A stretch of DNA of 64,000 nt from Poriferisodalis sp963663635 (GCA_963663635.2 CAXXMY010000011.1:620001-684000); one strand, 5' to 3'. Shown: positions 1 to 8,981, numbered from the stretch's first letter. Program-made: numbers and translations. Notes: a model not told the origin generated them from the sequence alone.

Positions 1-1
1 C

Positions 2-2896
2 CTGACCGGGCACCGCAAGGGCGCCGTCTGCGCTGCGCTGGCTGGCCGGGGACCACGCGCGGCGGCTGCACAGCTCGATCTGCTCATTGACGCGGCAGGT
101 CGCCAGAACGTGTTCGTCGAGCTGTGGGACCACGGCGACCCGCTCGACAGCGAGCGCAACGACGCGCTGGCAGAGCTTGCTGTGCGGGCAGGCGTCGAGC
201 CGATCTGCACCAACGGCGTCCACTACGCCGCTCCGGCGGGGCGGCGACTGGCCACTGCGGTGGCCGCAGTTCGTGCCCGGCGCAGCCTCGACGAGCTGGA
301 CGGCTGGCTGCCGCCTGCAGCGGGAGCACACCTGCGGTCCGGCGCCGAGCAGGCCCGCCGGTTCGCCCGCTGGCCAGGTGTGGTGGCTGCCGCTGCGCAG
401 CTCGGCCGCGACTGCGCATTCGACCTGTCGCTGGTTGCGCCCAACCTGCCGCCGTTCCCCTGTCCCGGTGGGCACGACGAGATGTCGTACCTGCGGCATC
501 TTGTGTCCCAGGGGGCGCTGCAGCGCTACGGCTCGCCGGACGCCGAGCGGGTGCCGGGCGCGTGGGCGCAGATCCGCCACGAGCTCGACCTCATCGAACA
601 GCTCGGCTTTGCGGGCTACTTCCTAGTGGTGTCCGACATCGTGTCGTTCTGCGGAAGCCGCGACATCTACTGCCAGGGCCGCGGCTCGGCCTCGAACTCG
701 GCGGTCTGCTACTCGCTGGGCATCACCAATGTCGACTCGGTCGCGCTGGGGCTGTTGTTCGAGCGCTTCCTGTCGCCCGAGCGCGATGGGCCGCCTGACA
801 TCGACGTCGACATCGAGAGCGATCGCCGCGAAGAGGTGATCCAGTACGTGTACGAGCGCTACGGCCGCGCCCATACGGCGCAGGTCGCGAACGTCATCAC
901 GTACCGGGCGCGTTCGGCGGTACGCGACATGGCCCGCGCGCTGGGATGGGAGCCCGGCCAGGCTGACGCCTGGTCGAAGTCGCTGGATCGGTACGGCTCG
1001 TTGCCCGAGATCGCAGCAGCCGGCAGCGGCACGGCCGGCAGCCCGCAATCCGGCAGCCCGCAGTCCGGCAGCCCGCAGTCCGGCAGCCCGCAGTCCGGCA
1101 GCCCGCAGGAACGCAAGCGGGCCCGCGACTGGCGCGATGCGGGGCCCGAGCCCGTCCCTGACAAGTCCAGCCGTGCTGAGCACGGCCACAACGAGCCCAG
1201 CATTCCCCCGGACGTGCTCGAACTCGCTGTGGCGCTCGAGGGCGCGCCCCGTCACCTGGGCATCCACTCGGGCGGCATGGTCATCTGCGACCGGCCGGTG
1301 ACACAGGTCTGTCCCACCGAGTGGGCGACCATGGCCAACCGCTCGGTGCTGCAGTGGGACAAGGACGACTGTGCAGCGATCGGGCTGGTCAAGTTCGACC
1401 TGCTGGGGCTGGGGATGCTGTCGGCCCTGCACTACGCCGTCGACCTGATCGCCGACGCGCACGGCGTCGACGTAGACCTCGGGACGCTCCCACAGGAAGA
1501 CGAGGTCTACGACATGCTCTGCCGGGCCGACAGCATCGGCGTGTTCCAGGTGGAGTCACGCGCCCAGATGGCCACCCTGCCGCGGCTACGGCCCCGCTGC
1601 TTCTACGACCTGGTGGTGGAGGTGGCCCTCATCCGCCCCGGGCCCATCCAGGGCGGCTCGGTGCATCCCTACATCCGGCGGCGCAATGGCACCGAGCCGG
1701 TCACGTACCTGCATCCTCTGCTCGAAAAGTCTCTCGCCAAGACGCTGGGCGTCCCGCTGTTCCAGGAACAGCTCATGCAGATGGCCATCGATGCCGCTGG
1801 CTTCACTCCTGCCGAATCCGACGAGCTGCGCCAGGCCATGGGGTCGAAGCGCTCACGCGAGCGGATGGGCCGTCTGCGCGAGCGGCTATTCCGTGGCATG
1901 GCCGAGCGAGGACTGGTCGGCGATGTGGCCGAGCGGGTCTGGGACAAGATGGTTGCCTTCGCCGACTACGGCTTTCCCGAGAGCCATTCGGTGTCGTTCG
2001 CACACCTCGTGTATGCCTCGGCGTGGATCAAGCTGCACTACCCCGCAGCGTTCTGCGCGGCGCTGCTGAACGCTCAGCCGATGGGGTTCTACTCGCCGCA
2101 CTCGCTGTGCCAGGACGCCCGCCGCCATGGCGTGGAGGTGCGCACGCCGTGCATCAATGCGTCCTCGGACGTCGCCACGCTGGAACCCTGCCCAGCTTCC
2201 ACTGGTGCGGTAGCTGTACGGCTGGGGCTGTCATCGGTGCGCGGGCTCGGCGCCGATCAGGCTCGCCAGATCGCCGAAGCGGGACCTTTCGACAACATGG
2301 AGGACCTGTGCCGCCGGACCGATGTGGGGCTGGCCGCCCTTGAAGCGCTGGCCACCGCAGGAGCGTTCGACTGCTTCGGGCTGTCGCGGCGCGAAGCCCT
2401 GTGGTCGGCGGGCGCGGTGGCCCAGTCGCGCCCCGGCCGCCTGGCGGGCATCGTCACGGGTGCCGCAGCGCCACAGCTGGGGGCTGCCTCCGAGACCGAG
2501 ATCGCTGCCGCGGACCTGTGGGCGACGGGGGTTGCTCCCGATGGCCATCCGACCAGATTCCTGCGCTCAGAGTTGGCCGCAGCAGGGGTGCGCACTGCGG
2601 CCGGGCTGTTGTCGTGTCCCGCGGGCAGGGTGCGCGCGGCCGGTCTGGTGACGCATCGCCAGCGCCCCATGACAGCAGGGGAGACGACGTTCCTGAGTCT
2701 CGAGGACGAGACAGGCCTCATCAACGTGGTGGTGTCGCGAGGATGCTGGATCCGGTACCGCTCAGTGTTGCGCGATGTGCCCGCGCTGGTGGTGTCAGGC
2801 CGTCTCGAGCGTCACGAGGGAGCGGTCAATGTGATCGCAGAGAAGTTCGAGGAGCTGCACGTGGCCGCCTCGCTGGCTAGCCGCGACTTCAGGTAG
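2..2896 (+). CDS. dnaE2: Error-prone DNA polymerase III alpha subunit (DnaE2), 5' end outside window
   Basis: Catalytic subunit of the damage-inducible translesion polymerase, which in actinobacteria works with ImuA'/ImuB. The frame is open from base 2 (LTGHRKGAV..., a typical PHP-domain stretch), so the gene begins upstream; the GTG at 110 is internal. The conserved polymerase block CQGRGSASNSAVCYSLGIT is followed by the catalytic aspartates in PPDIDVDIE (about 788-820). Further on are helix-hairpin-helix sequence and an OB-fold near the C-terminus (AAGLVTHRQRPMTAGETTF). The protein ends in SRDFR, close to the usual DnaE2 terminus, and lacks the long tau-binding tail of DnaE1. A (GSPQS)n low-complexity insert interrupts the finger region near 1035-1109. 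The family call is firm; whether the insert affects activity is unknown. Confidence 0.95.
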   Translation: MTGHRKGAVCAALAGRGPRAAAAQLDLLIDAAGRQNVFVELWDHGDPLDSERNDALAELAVRAGVEPICTNGVHYAAPAGRRLATAVAAVRARRSLDELDGWLPPAAGAHLRSGAEQARRFARWPGVVAAAAQLGRDCAFDLSLVAPNLPPFPCPGGHDEMSYLRHLVSQGALQRYGSPDAERVPGAWAQIRHELDLIEQLGFAGYFLVVSDIVSFCGSRDIYCQGRGSASNSAVCYSLGITNVDSVALGLLFERFLSPERDGPPDIDVDIESDRREEVIQYVYERYGRAHTAQVANVITYRARSAVRDMARALGWEPGQADAWSKSLDRYGSLPEIAAAGSGTAGSPQSGSPQSGSPQSGSPQSGSPQERKRARDWRDAGPEPVPDKSSRAEHGHNEPSIPPDVLELAVALEGAPRHLGIHSGGMVICDRPVTQVCPTEWATMANRSVLQWDKDDCAAIGLVKFDLLGLGMLSALHYAVDLIADAHGVDVDLGTLPQEDEVYDMLCRADSIGVFQVESRAQMATLPRLRPRCFYDLVVEVALIRPGPIQGGSVHPYIRRRNGTEPVTYLHPLLEKSLAKTLGVPLFQEQLMQMAIDAAGFTPAESDELRQAMGSKRSRERMGRLRERLFRGMAERGLVGDVAERVWDKMVAFADYGFPESHSVSFAHLVYASAWIKLHYPAAFCAALLNAQPMGFYSPHSLCQDARRHGVEVRTPCINASSDVATLEPCPASTGAVAVRLGLSSVRGLGADQARQIAEAGPFDNMEDLCRRTDVGLAALEALATAGAFDCFGLSRREALWSAGAVAQSRPGRLAGIVTGAAAPQLGAASETEIAAADLWATGVAPDGHPTRFLRSELAAAGVRTAAGLLSCPAGRVRAAGLVTHRQRPMTAGETTFLSLEDETGLINVVVSRGCWIRYRSVLRDVPALVVSGRLERHEGAVNVIAEKFEELHVAASLASRDFR
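1035..1109. repeat. 15-bp tandem repeat x5 inside dnaE2
   Basis: Five consecutive copies of a 15-bp unit (ccggcagcccgcagt) differ at only one or two bases. They keep the reading frame and encode repeated GSPQS. The insert sits between the polymerase motif block and the conserved HLGIHSGGM region, where other DnaE2 proteins have only a short variable loop. Confidence 0.95.
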
Positions 2897-2922
2897 CCCG
2901 GCCCCTGCCCAGCCTGCCCAGA

Positions 2923-2949
2923 CAGCTCAGCCAGCTCAGCCAGCTCAGC
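2923..2949. repeat. 9-bp tandem repeat x3 between convergent genes
   Basis: Three exact copies of cagctcagc lie between the end of dnaE2 and the end of the convergent dehydrogenase-like gene, overlapping the last codons of the latter. Confidence 0.9.
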
Positions 2950-3982
2950 CCAGTGGGCGGCCGAACGGCAGCGTGTCCTGCCAGGTTCGCAAGAAGGCCT
3001 CGGCCCGGTAGCAGGCAGCCATGAAAGGGCCGTCCCCGTGGCCGGCCGTCTCGGACATGACTGCGTCGACCGTGGTCGCCGTTGCCCTGCGCAGATCGTT
3101 GTGTGTCAACTGGGGATCCGCCCACCAGCCGAGTGCCGGGCCCACAGCGGCCACAAAGTCCGCAGCGACTGGGGTGCCCGCGGCGCGCAGCACCGCCAAC
3201 GCCTTGCACGACACCGCCGCGGCCGAGAAGGCGACCACCGGAGTCGCTCCGGCCATTGACGCGCCATCGCCGGACATCGCAGCCGGCTTGGAGCCGCAGA
3301 ACAGGACATCCACGTCGTCGGTCCACACTGTCCATGGCCTGCCGGGCCCGTCGTCACCCGACAGCGTCGCTACGCACCCGTCGCCGTCCGCTTGCCATGC
3401 CTCGGCCAGCGCGACAGGGTCGATCTCGCCGTTCGCGCAGTCCTTGGCGGTGGCGACGCGGGCGATCGTTGCGCCCGCTGCAGCGGCCTCGCGGGCGATG
3501 CCGAGCCCCGCTGCCCCCATGCCCTCGATCGCAATCCGCTTGCCATCGAGGCCGCCGACCAGTGCTGAAGCAGCAGTGCAGGCCCCGACGCCGATGAGCT
3601 CGTCGTTGAACGAGATGCCGTCGCGGTCGTCGTTGCCGATCTGGTTGCGCTGGTCGTGGGCCAGCACGGGCGCCAGCAGGCCGCGGTCAAGACGCAAGCC
3701 CGGGCTGGTCGAGAGCCTGCCGTTGGTGAAGTCGTCACCCAGCTCTGACGCCAGCGCCTCGACGGCCGCGGCGGCGTCGGCCGGATCGGATTTCAGACCG
3801 ATGCTCGCACCGCTGCGCTGTTGTTCCAACGTGGCGAACACGTATGTGAGGTGCCGCACCAGCATCGTCGCGTTGCCGGGAATGAGGCGTGCGCCGAGCC
3901 GGGTCTCCCCGACGTAGTGCTGCGCGTCGGGCAAGTCATAGATGACGAAGCCGGGTGTCGATTCGAGCTGTCGGGTCTCCAC
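2945..3982 (-). CDS. Glu/Leu/Phe/Val dehydrogenase family protein
   Basis: A 345-residue protein with a C-terminal Rossmann domain. The nucleotide-binding stretch is KRIAIEGMGAAGLGIAREAA (around residues 150-170), followed by DVLFCGSKPAAMS and a C-terminal helical part, in the layout of the ELFV amino-acid dehydrogenases that deaminate amino acids with NAD(P). The N-terminal half carries GARLIPGN... and a DxxN-type stretch typical of short leucine/valine dehydrogenases. The catalytic lysine context is not clear to me, so the substrate and even activity are uncertain. The GTG start at 3982 is the first in frame. It converges on dnaE2, and the divergent lipoprotein gene starts close by. Confidence 0.7.
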   Translation of the reverse strand: METRQLESTPGFVIYDLPDAQHYVGETRLGARLIPGNATMLVRHLTYVFATLEQQRSGASIGLKSDPADAAAAVEALASELGDDFTNGRLSTSPGLRLDRGLLAPVLAHDQRNQIGNDDRDGISFNDELIGVGACTAASALVGGLDGKRIAIEGMGAAGLGIAREAAAAGATIARVATAKDCANGEIDPVALAEAWQADGDGCVATLSGDDGPGRPWTVWTDDVDVLFCGSKPAAMSGDGASMAGATPVVAFSAAAVSCKALAVLRAAGTPVAADFVAAVGPALGWWADPQLTHNDLRRATATTVDAVMSETAGHGDGPFMAACYRAEAFLRTWQDTLPFGRPLG

Positions 3983-4094
3983 GTGTCAAGTCTGCCATCG
4001 GCCGTCCGGCAACCTCTGGGAACTCGCACAACGTCACCGCGGCGAGCGCCGCAGATTCCAGCGCGCTTCGATGTGGTGTCTAGCCTTGTCGGCT

Positions 4095-4760
4095 GTGAGG
4101 CGAATCCTGATCGGCTTGTGCGCGACGGTTCTGGTTGCTGCCTGTGGCGGAGGGGAAGCATCGTCGCCACAGGAGGCGCCGGCCACAACTGCGGCATCCG
4201 CCGTCGACCCTCCGGCCACCTCGTTGCCGTCTACCTCGGCGCCGAACGCATCGCCGGGCCCGACGCAGGTGTCCGGCACGGCGCTGCCGCAGTTCGAACA
4301 ATTGGCAGACGATCCCGCCGTCGGGCGTACACCGCCGGTCGTGGTCGGCACTGACCTGCTCACCGGCGAAGCGGTGCGCATCGAGAACCAAGGACGGCCG
4401 CTGGTCATCGTGTTCTACGCGCACTGGTGCCCGCACTGCCAGGCCGAGGTTGACGAGCTCACCGAATGGCTGCAGACAAACGAGCTGCCCGCAGGCGTGG
4501 ACCTTGCTGCAGTGTCCGTCCTCGAGGACCCCACCCGTGGCAATCACCCCCCGGCGGCATGGCTGGCGGAGCACCGATGGCAGCATCCGGCCGTTGCGGA
4601 CACGCCTTCGTTCGACGTTGTCGGTGCCTTCGGCCTGCAATCGGTGCCGTTTCTGGTCGCCGTGACGCAGCAGAACACCGTGGCGCTCCGCTATGCCGGC
4701 AACTTGGGCCCCGACCAACTCGTCGGGCTGTTCGAGATGCTGCTCGCCCCAGGCTCGTAG
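4095..4760 (+). CDS. Thioredoxin-fold lipoprotein (TlpA/ResA-like)
   Basis: A secreted, lipid-anchored thiol-disulfide protein of about 221 residues. The GTG at 4095 gives a clean signal peptide with lipobox LVAAC, then a Thr/Ser/Pro-rich linker and a thioredoxin fold with the WCPHC active site in a VIVFYAHWCPHC context. The cis-proline loop is SVPF near the C-terminus. An in-frame ATG at 4071 would add eight residues before the signal peptide and cannot be excluded; the longer open frame upstream overlaps the divergent gene and is unlikely to be used. It probably acts as an extracytoplasmic thiol oxidoreductase; the partner is unknown. Confidence 0.85.
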   Translation: MRRILIGLCATVLVAACGGGEASSPQEAPATTAASAVDPPATSLPSTSAPNASPGPTQVSGTALPQFEQLADDPAVGRTPPVVVGTDLLTGEAVRIENQGRPLVIVFYAHWCPHCQAEVDELTEWLQTNELPAGVDLAAVSVLEDPTRGNHPPAAWLAEHRWQHPAVADTPSFDVVGAFGLQSVPFLVAVTQQNTVALRYAGNLGPDQLVGLFEMLLAPGS

Positions 4761-5074
4761 AGGCGTCGGCCCCAGGTATCCCGCAGAACTCGCGCTCGCG
4801 GCCCTGCGGGTGCCACCCTTGGCGTATGGCCGAGGGTGACACCGCTCCGAGGCGCGCTTGGACGCGCCCGCGCAGCGGTACGTCGCGCCGTCGCGCCCGC
4901 CCGACCGGTCCCGCGAGAGGGCGACGTCGAAGGGGCGCGTCGAGCGGCCCCCGACGCCGAGCCGAACCCCAGCGCAGCACGAGCGGACGATCTGTTGCCA
5001 GCCTCCGAGCGCGCGAGCGTCGGCCGCCACGGCTCTCGCAGGCCCATCGATTGCGCCGGGAGAGCGTGCGACTC
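4761..5074. other. Gap before the MgtE gene, coding status unclear
   Basis: The MgtE reading frame is open through this stretch, and an ATG at 4826 would give an Arg/Pro-rich N-terminal extension of about 83 residues. A second frame (from 4836) is also open and has equally plausible codon use. No family is recognisable in either, and I could not find a convincing ribosome-binding site at 4826. I treat the stretch as mostly untranslated, with the longer MgtE start as the alternative. Confidence 0.4.
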
Positions 5075-6313
5075 ATGCGCAGGGCGGGAGCGCTTCGCCG
5101 CCTCAGCCTGCTGCGAGGACTGCTCGGTCCTGACGTCACCGGCGCGCGCCAGAGCCTCATCGCGCTCGCCGTCAGCAGCGTGACCGCCACCGCGGCCGGC
5201 GTTCTGCTTGCTGCGGTCACCGGGACACTCGAGCGGCTGCCGGGCTTGCTTGTGCTGGTGCCCGCCGCGATCGGCATGCGCGGCAACATCTTTGGGGCGC
5301 TCGGCAGCCGTCTCGCCACCACCATCCATGCGGGCACGTTCCGTGCGACCGCGCGCAGCGACACGATCGTGGGCCAGAACGTCATTGCCGCGGCGGTGCT
5401 GTCGCTGGTGACTGCCGTCGCTCTGGGCGTCATGACGAAGGTCTTGGCGCCAGTGTTCGGGCTGGCGTCGGTCATCAGCCTCGCGGACCTCATTGTGGTG
5501 TCGGTCGTCGGGGCTGTCATCGCTTCTGTTGTCGTCCTCGTTGTCACGCTCGGGCTCGCCGCCAGCACCACCCGGCGCGGCTGGGACCTCGACAACGTCA
5601 ACGCACCGCTGATCTCCGCGGTCGGCGACTTCGTCACCCTGCCCGCGCTGTTCGTGGCCACCTATCTCGTGAGCATCGCTGTGGTGACACCGCTCATCGC
5701 TGCGGCCGGTGTCGCCGCCGCCGCTGCTGCGCTCGCATGGTCATGGCGGTCGGGCCTCGAGCAGCTCTGGGTGATCCTGCGCGAGTCGATGCCAGTACTG
5801 GGCGGAACCGGCATTGTGCTCATCGTCGCGGGCGTCGTCATCGAGCACCGGCTTGACGACTTCGCGGAGCGCAGAGCCGTGCTCATCCTGGTGCCGGCGT
5901 GTCTCGCCGCCGCCGGCGCAATCGGGGGAATCCTGTCCAGCCGGCTGTCGAGCAAGCTGCATCTCGGCGTCATTGAGCCCCGCGCGCTGCCTCAGCGCGG
6001 TGCGCGTCTGGACATCGCATTCGGGTTCACGCTGACCGTCCCCGTGTTCGTGCTGAACGGCCTCCTGGCTCATGCGTTTGCTGTGCTGTTCTCATTGTCG
6101 TCACCGGGTCTGGGACGCCTGGTGGCCATCTCGCTGATCGGCGGGCTGCTTGCGACGGCACTGGCAGGCGTGATCGCCTACTACGGAACGGTCGTCGCAA
6201 CCCGCATCGGCGTCGATCCCGATACGTATGGCATTCCGCTGGTCACCAGCACCGTTGACCTCGCTGGTGCGGCGTCGCTCGTGCTGGCCATGCACTGGGT
6301 GGGCCTTCAATGA
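5075..6313 (+). CDS. MgtE/SLC41-type divalent cation transporter with two MgtE domains
   Basis: A polytopic membrane protein of 412 residues from the ATG at 5075 (GGGAGA about 11 bases upstream; GTG at 5066 also possible). It holds two tandem MgtE membrane domains. The first carries VPAAIGMRGNIFGALGSRL (about residues 62-80) and ends in DLDNVNAPLISAVGD. The second, more diverged repeat ends in DPDTYGIPLVTSTVDL. Such internally duplicated proteins without the N-terminal CBS module resemble eukaryotic SLC41 and archaeal MgtE-like Mg2+ transporters. The cytoplasmic Mg2+ sensor domain of classical MgtE is absent. The next gene encodes a soluble PhoU/RCK-type protein that may supply gating. Confidence 0.85.
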   Translation: MRRAGALRRLSLLRGLLGPDVTGARQSLIALAVSSVTATAAGVLLAAVTGTLERLPGLLVLVPAAIGMRGNIFGALGSRLATTIHAGTFRATARSDTIVGQNVIAAAVLSLVTAVALGVMTKVLAPVFGLASVISLADLIVVSVVGAVIASVVVLVVTLGLAASTTRRGWDLDNVNAPLISAVGDFVTLPALFVATYLVSIAVVTPLIAAAGVAAAAAALAWSWRSGLEQLWVILRESMPVLGGTGIVLIVAGVVIEHRLDDFAERRAVLILVPACLAAAGAIGGILSSRLSSKLHLGVIEPRALPQRGARLDIAFGFTLTVPVFVLNGLLAHAFAVLFSLSSPGLGRLVAISLIGGLLATALAGVIAYYGTVVATRIGVDPDTYGIPLVTSTVDLAGAASLVLAMHWVGLQ

Positions 6314-6330
6314 ACTTCGGTCCGAAGTTC
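6312..6330. promoter_or_regulatory. 19-bp perfect palindrome after the MgtE gene
   Basis: Arms gaacttcgg (6312-6320) and ccgaagttc (6322-6330) are exact reverse complements around one central T. They begin inside the MgtE stop codon and lie about 125 bases before the PhoU/RCK gene. It could be a repressor operator, or a 7-bp hairpin at the end of the first transcript. No run of T follows, so a classical terminator is not supported. Confidence 0.5.
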
Positions 6331-6454
6331 GCATTCTCCGCGATCCGATGCGCTCGCAGTGCCTACGCTGGGCACAGCGGCGCAGTTCTCACCACATCTC
6401 CAAGTACCCAAGCCGATGAAAGGAGCCCGTCGCGCCGCCCGCTGACGAGCTGAC

Positions 6455-7705
6455 ATGCGATCAGACCCCGACGACAAACCACGCAATCTCAAGTCCATGC
6501 TCGCGGAGGCCAAAGACGCCTCTGAGTTGATGGTGGACCTGGCGTACGCAGCGCTCTACTTCGACGACGAGGGCATGGCGGATGCCGTGCTAGGTCTCGA
6601 AGAGGACATGTCCGACCTTGTCCACGATATGCGATCGCTCGCGATGCTGGCAGTTCGCCACCCGCGCGAGGTCGACGGAATGAGCTCGGTGCTGCAGGTC
6701 GTTTCGTCGATCGAGCAGATCGCCAACGCGGCCGTGGACATTTCCAAGATCGTGCTGCGAAGCCTCGGCATTCCCCAAGGGCTGGTCGTCGACCTTGCGC
6801 AGGCGGCCGAGGTCTCGCACCGGCTCGTTGTCGCCGGAGGCAGCCATCTCGCGGGTCGTCCTCTGCGCGACATGGAGTTGCCCGTCGCGGTCGGCATGCG
6901 TGTGGTGGCGATCCAGCGAGGCCGTCAGTGGCTCACCGATGTCGGCGGCGACAGCATCATCGAGCCAGGCGACGTGCTGTTCATGCGCGGTGACCCCGCC
7001 GGCATCGTGCGGCTGCGAGAGCTGGCCGCCATGGCGCCTTGGACTCCGCCCGCGCCCGACGAGGCACCCGTGCTCAGCGATCTCGATCGAGCCGTCGACA
7101 CCTTGGTCGAGATGAAGAACCTCTCCGAGGCGGCGATCGGGCTCGCGTACTCAGCGTTGGTGCTGCAAGACCTGCCCCTGGCTCGCGAAGTTCGCTTGAT
7201 GCAGGAGCGCCTCGACGTCATGAAGGCGTCGATGCAGACGTGGGTGCTGCGCGCCGCGGCCGACATAGCGCAGGTCCCCGACGCCGATCCGGCTGGCTTG
7301 CGCGGGTTGCTGCACCTGGCCGAGGCCGCCGAGGACATCGGCGACCAGGCGCGCAACATCGTGTCGCTTGTGCTCGACGAGGAGGACGTGCATCCGGTGC
7401 TGGCGCTGGCGCTCGGCGACACCGACGATGTGGTGGTGCAGGTTCCGGTCGGGCCCGGTTCGCAGGCCGACGACGCGACACTGGGCTCGCTCGGCCTCGC
7501 GGTCGATCCCGGCTACCACGTGCTGGCCATCCGCCGGGCCGCGAGCTACATCTACAACCCGCCGCGCACCGTACGCCTGTGGGTGGGGGACGAACTGCTG
7601 GCGTCGGGCCCTGAAGAAGGCCGCGAGCGTTTCGCGGCGATGTGCGGCTACGAGATGGACATCGACGAAGAGACCGGCCTGGTCGAGCTGACGCCGATAG
7701 CTTGA
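6455..7705 (+). CDS. Tandem PhoU/RCK_C (TrkA-C) domain protein, probable MgtE partner
   Basis: A soluble 416-residue protein built as an internal duplication: PhoU-like helices (about 10-115), a TrkA_C/RCK_C domain (about 120-190, with MRVVAIQRGRQWL and IIEPGDVLFMRGD), a second PhoU-like bundle (about 210-310) and a second, more diverged RCK_C (about 320-400, YHVLAIRRAASYIYNP). Related PhoU-RCK proteins are found beside MgtE or potassium channels in archaea and actinobacteria, where ligand-binding RCK_C domains are thought to gate the transporter. The position directly after the MgtE gene fits that role; the ligand is unknown. The ATG at 6455 is the first reasonable start. Confidence 0.8.
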   Translation: MRSDPDDKPRNLKSMLAEAKDASELMVDLAYAALYFDDEGMADAVLGLEEDMSDLVHDMRSLAMLAVRHPREVDGMSSVLQVVSSIEQIANAAVDISKIVLRSLGIPQGLVVDLAQAAEVSHRLVVAGGSHLAGRPLRDMELPVAVGMRVVAIQRGRQWLTDVGGDSIIEPGDVLFMRGDPAGIVRLRELAAMAPWTPPAPDEAPVLSDLDRAVDTLVEMKNLSEAAIGLAYSALVLQDLPLAREVRLMQERLDVMKASMQTWVLRAAADIAQVPDADPAGLRGLLHLAEAAEDIGDQARNIVSLVLDEEDVHPVLALALGDTDDVVVQVPVGPGSQADDATLGSLGLAVDPGYHVLAIRRAASYIYNPPRTVRLWVGDELLASGPEEGRERFAAMCGYEMDIDEETGLVELTPIA

Positions 7706-7711
7706 CCGCCG

Positions 7712-8563
7712 ATGTCTGAACAGCTGTCGATCATGGCGGTGCACGCGCACCCCGACGACGAGGCGTCCAAGGGCGCCGGCACGGTGCGTCGCTATGCCGA
7801 CGAGGGCATTCGCACGGCGCTGGTGTGCTGCACGGGCGGCGAGGAAGGCGAAATCCTGAACCCGGCGATGGACCGGCCGGAGGTCGCGCAGAATCTGGCT
7901 GAGATCCGGCGGGCCGAACTCGACGCCTCCGCGGCCGAGATCGGCTACGACGAGGTGGTCATGCTGGGCTACCGCGACTCAGGCATGCCCGAATCCGAGG
8001 CCAACGCCCACCCTGAGGCCTTCGCCACCGCCGACCTCGACGAGGCTGTAGCCAGGCTCGTGACGGTGATCCGGCGGGTGCGCCCGCAGGTCATCCTCAC
8101 CTACCCGCTGGTGCAGTCCCGCTACCCGCACCCCGACCACCTGCAGGTCACGGCGATCTGCATCCCGGCTTTCGCCCACGCTGGCGAGCCCGCCTGGCGT
8201 CCCGAATGCGGCCCGGCCTTCACGCCGATGAAGCTGTATGCGCCGGTGTGGTCCCATAAGCGCATGCGTCTCATCCACCAGGCCTTTTTGGACTTGGGCC
8301 TCGAGTCGCCCTTTGACGAGAAATGGCTGGGCAGACCCAGCCGCGACGACCGCATCACCGCCGTCGTCGAGGTGAACAACGCGGTACGGCGCAAGGCGCT
8401 GCTGGCTCATGCCACCCAGGTCGACCCCAACTCTCCGTTCTGGTTCGGCCTGCCCGACGACGTGGCCGACTCGATCCATCCCTACGAGGAGTACATGTTG
8501 CTCGAGTCACGCATCTCGACCAAGCCGATGGAACACGACCTGTTCGCCGGTCTGCGGTCATGA
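7712..8563 (+). CDS. mca: Mycothiol S-conjugate amidase
   Basis: A zinc amidase of the LmbE/PIG-L family, 283 residues. It cleaves mycothiol S-conjugates into a mercapturic acid, which is exported, and GlcN-Ins, which is recycled. Zinc and catalytic motifs are HPDD at residues 13-16 and HPDH at 140-143. The sequence AVHAHPDDEASKGAG and the following GGEEGEILNPAMDRP are closer to Mca than to MshB. It starts six bases after the upstream PhoU/RCK gene and overlaps the SCP2 gene by four bases (ATGA), so the three are probably co-transcribed. Its presence implies that this organism makes mycothiol. Confidence 0.92.
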   Translation: MSEQLSIMAVHAHPDDEASKGAGTVRRYADEGIRTALVCCTGGEEGEILNPAMDRPEVAQNLAEIRRAELDASAAEIGYDEVVMLGYRDSGMPESEANAHPEAFATADLDEAVARLVTVIRRVRPQVILTYPLVQSRYPHPDHLQVTAICIPAFAHAGEPAWRPECGPAFTPMKLYAPVWSHKRMRLIHQAFLDLGLESPFDEKWLGRPSRDDRITAVVEVNNAVRRKALLAHATQVDPNSPFWFGLPDDVADSIHPYEEYMLLESRISTKPMEHDLFAGLRS

Positions 8564-8919
8564 GCTTCTTGGACTCAGAGTTCTTGGCGGAATGGGCCTC
8601 GTCGGGCCACGAGCCGCTCGGCAAAGCGTCGGGCACAGTGGTCATGAAGACCACCGGCGGCCCCGACGGCAAGGCGAGCGCGAGCTTGACCTTCGACGCG
8701 GGCGTCCTGAAGTCTGCGGCTGACGGCACAACCCGTGGCGCCGACCTGACGCTCGAGGCCCCGTGGCAACTTGCTGCCGATGTGGTCTGCGGGGACGCCG
8801 ATCCCGCCGAGAACTACATGTCGGGCGACCTCAAGGTTTCAGGCGACATGGCGCTTTGGCTGGAACTGCTTCCGGCTTGGCGTGCTGCGGGCACGCTCGC
8901 CGCCCCGCCCGCTGCGTGA
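8560..8919 (+). CDS. SCP2 sterol-transfer domain protein
   Basis: A 119-residue protein starting at the ATG that overlaps the mca stop (ATGA), which favours this start over the longer open frame. The pattern (GTVVMKTTGGPDGKASASLTF, then TLEAPWQLAADVV, then a C-terminal GDLKVSGDMALWLELLP) is that of the small SCP2-like lipid carriers common in actinobacteria. These bind acyl chains or sterols non-catalytically in the cytoplasm. Coupling to mca suggests co-expression rather than a shared pathway. Confidence 0.8.
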   Translation: MSFLDSEFLAEWASSGHEPLGKASGTVVMKTTGGPDGKASASLTFDAGVLKSAADGTTRGADLTLEAPWQLAADVVCGDADPAENYMSGDLKVSGDMALWLELLPAWRAAGTLAAPPAA

Positions 8920-8981
8920 CCCGTTCCTGACCGATTGCTGGCTGGCGCCGCCGGACTGCACCGGGATTGCCGCGAGATCGT

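Noticed and set aside
623..1462. Minus-strand frame of 279 codons with repeated AAGLR
   Set aside because: Shadow of the dnaE2 coding strand; the repeats are the complement of the 15-bp units.
4466..5074. Extended N-terminus of the MgtE protein from 4466
   Set aside because: The first half overlaps the thioredoxin-like lipoprotein gene in another frame and gives an Arg/Cys-rich sequence without family resemblance.
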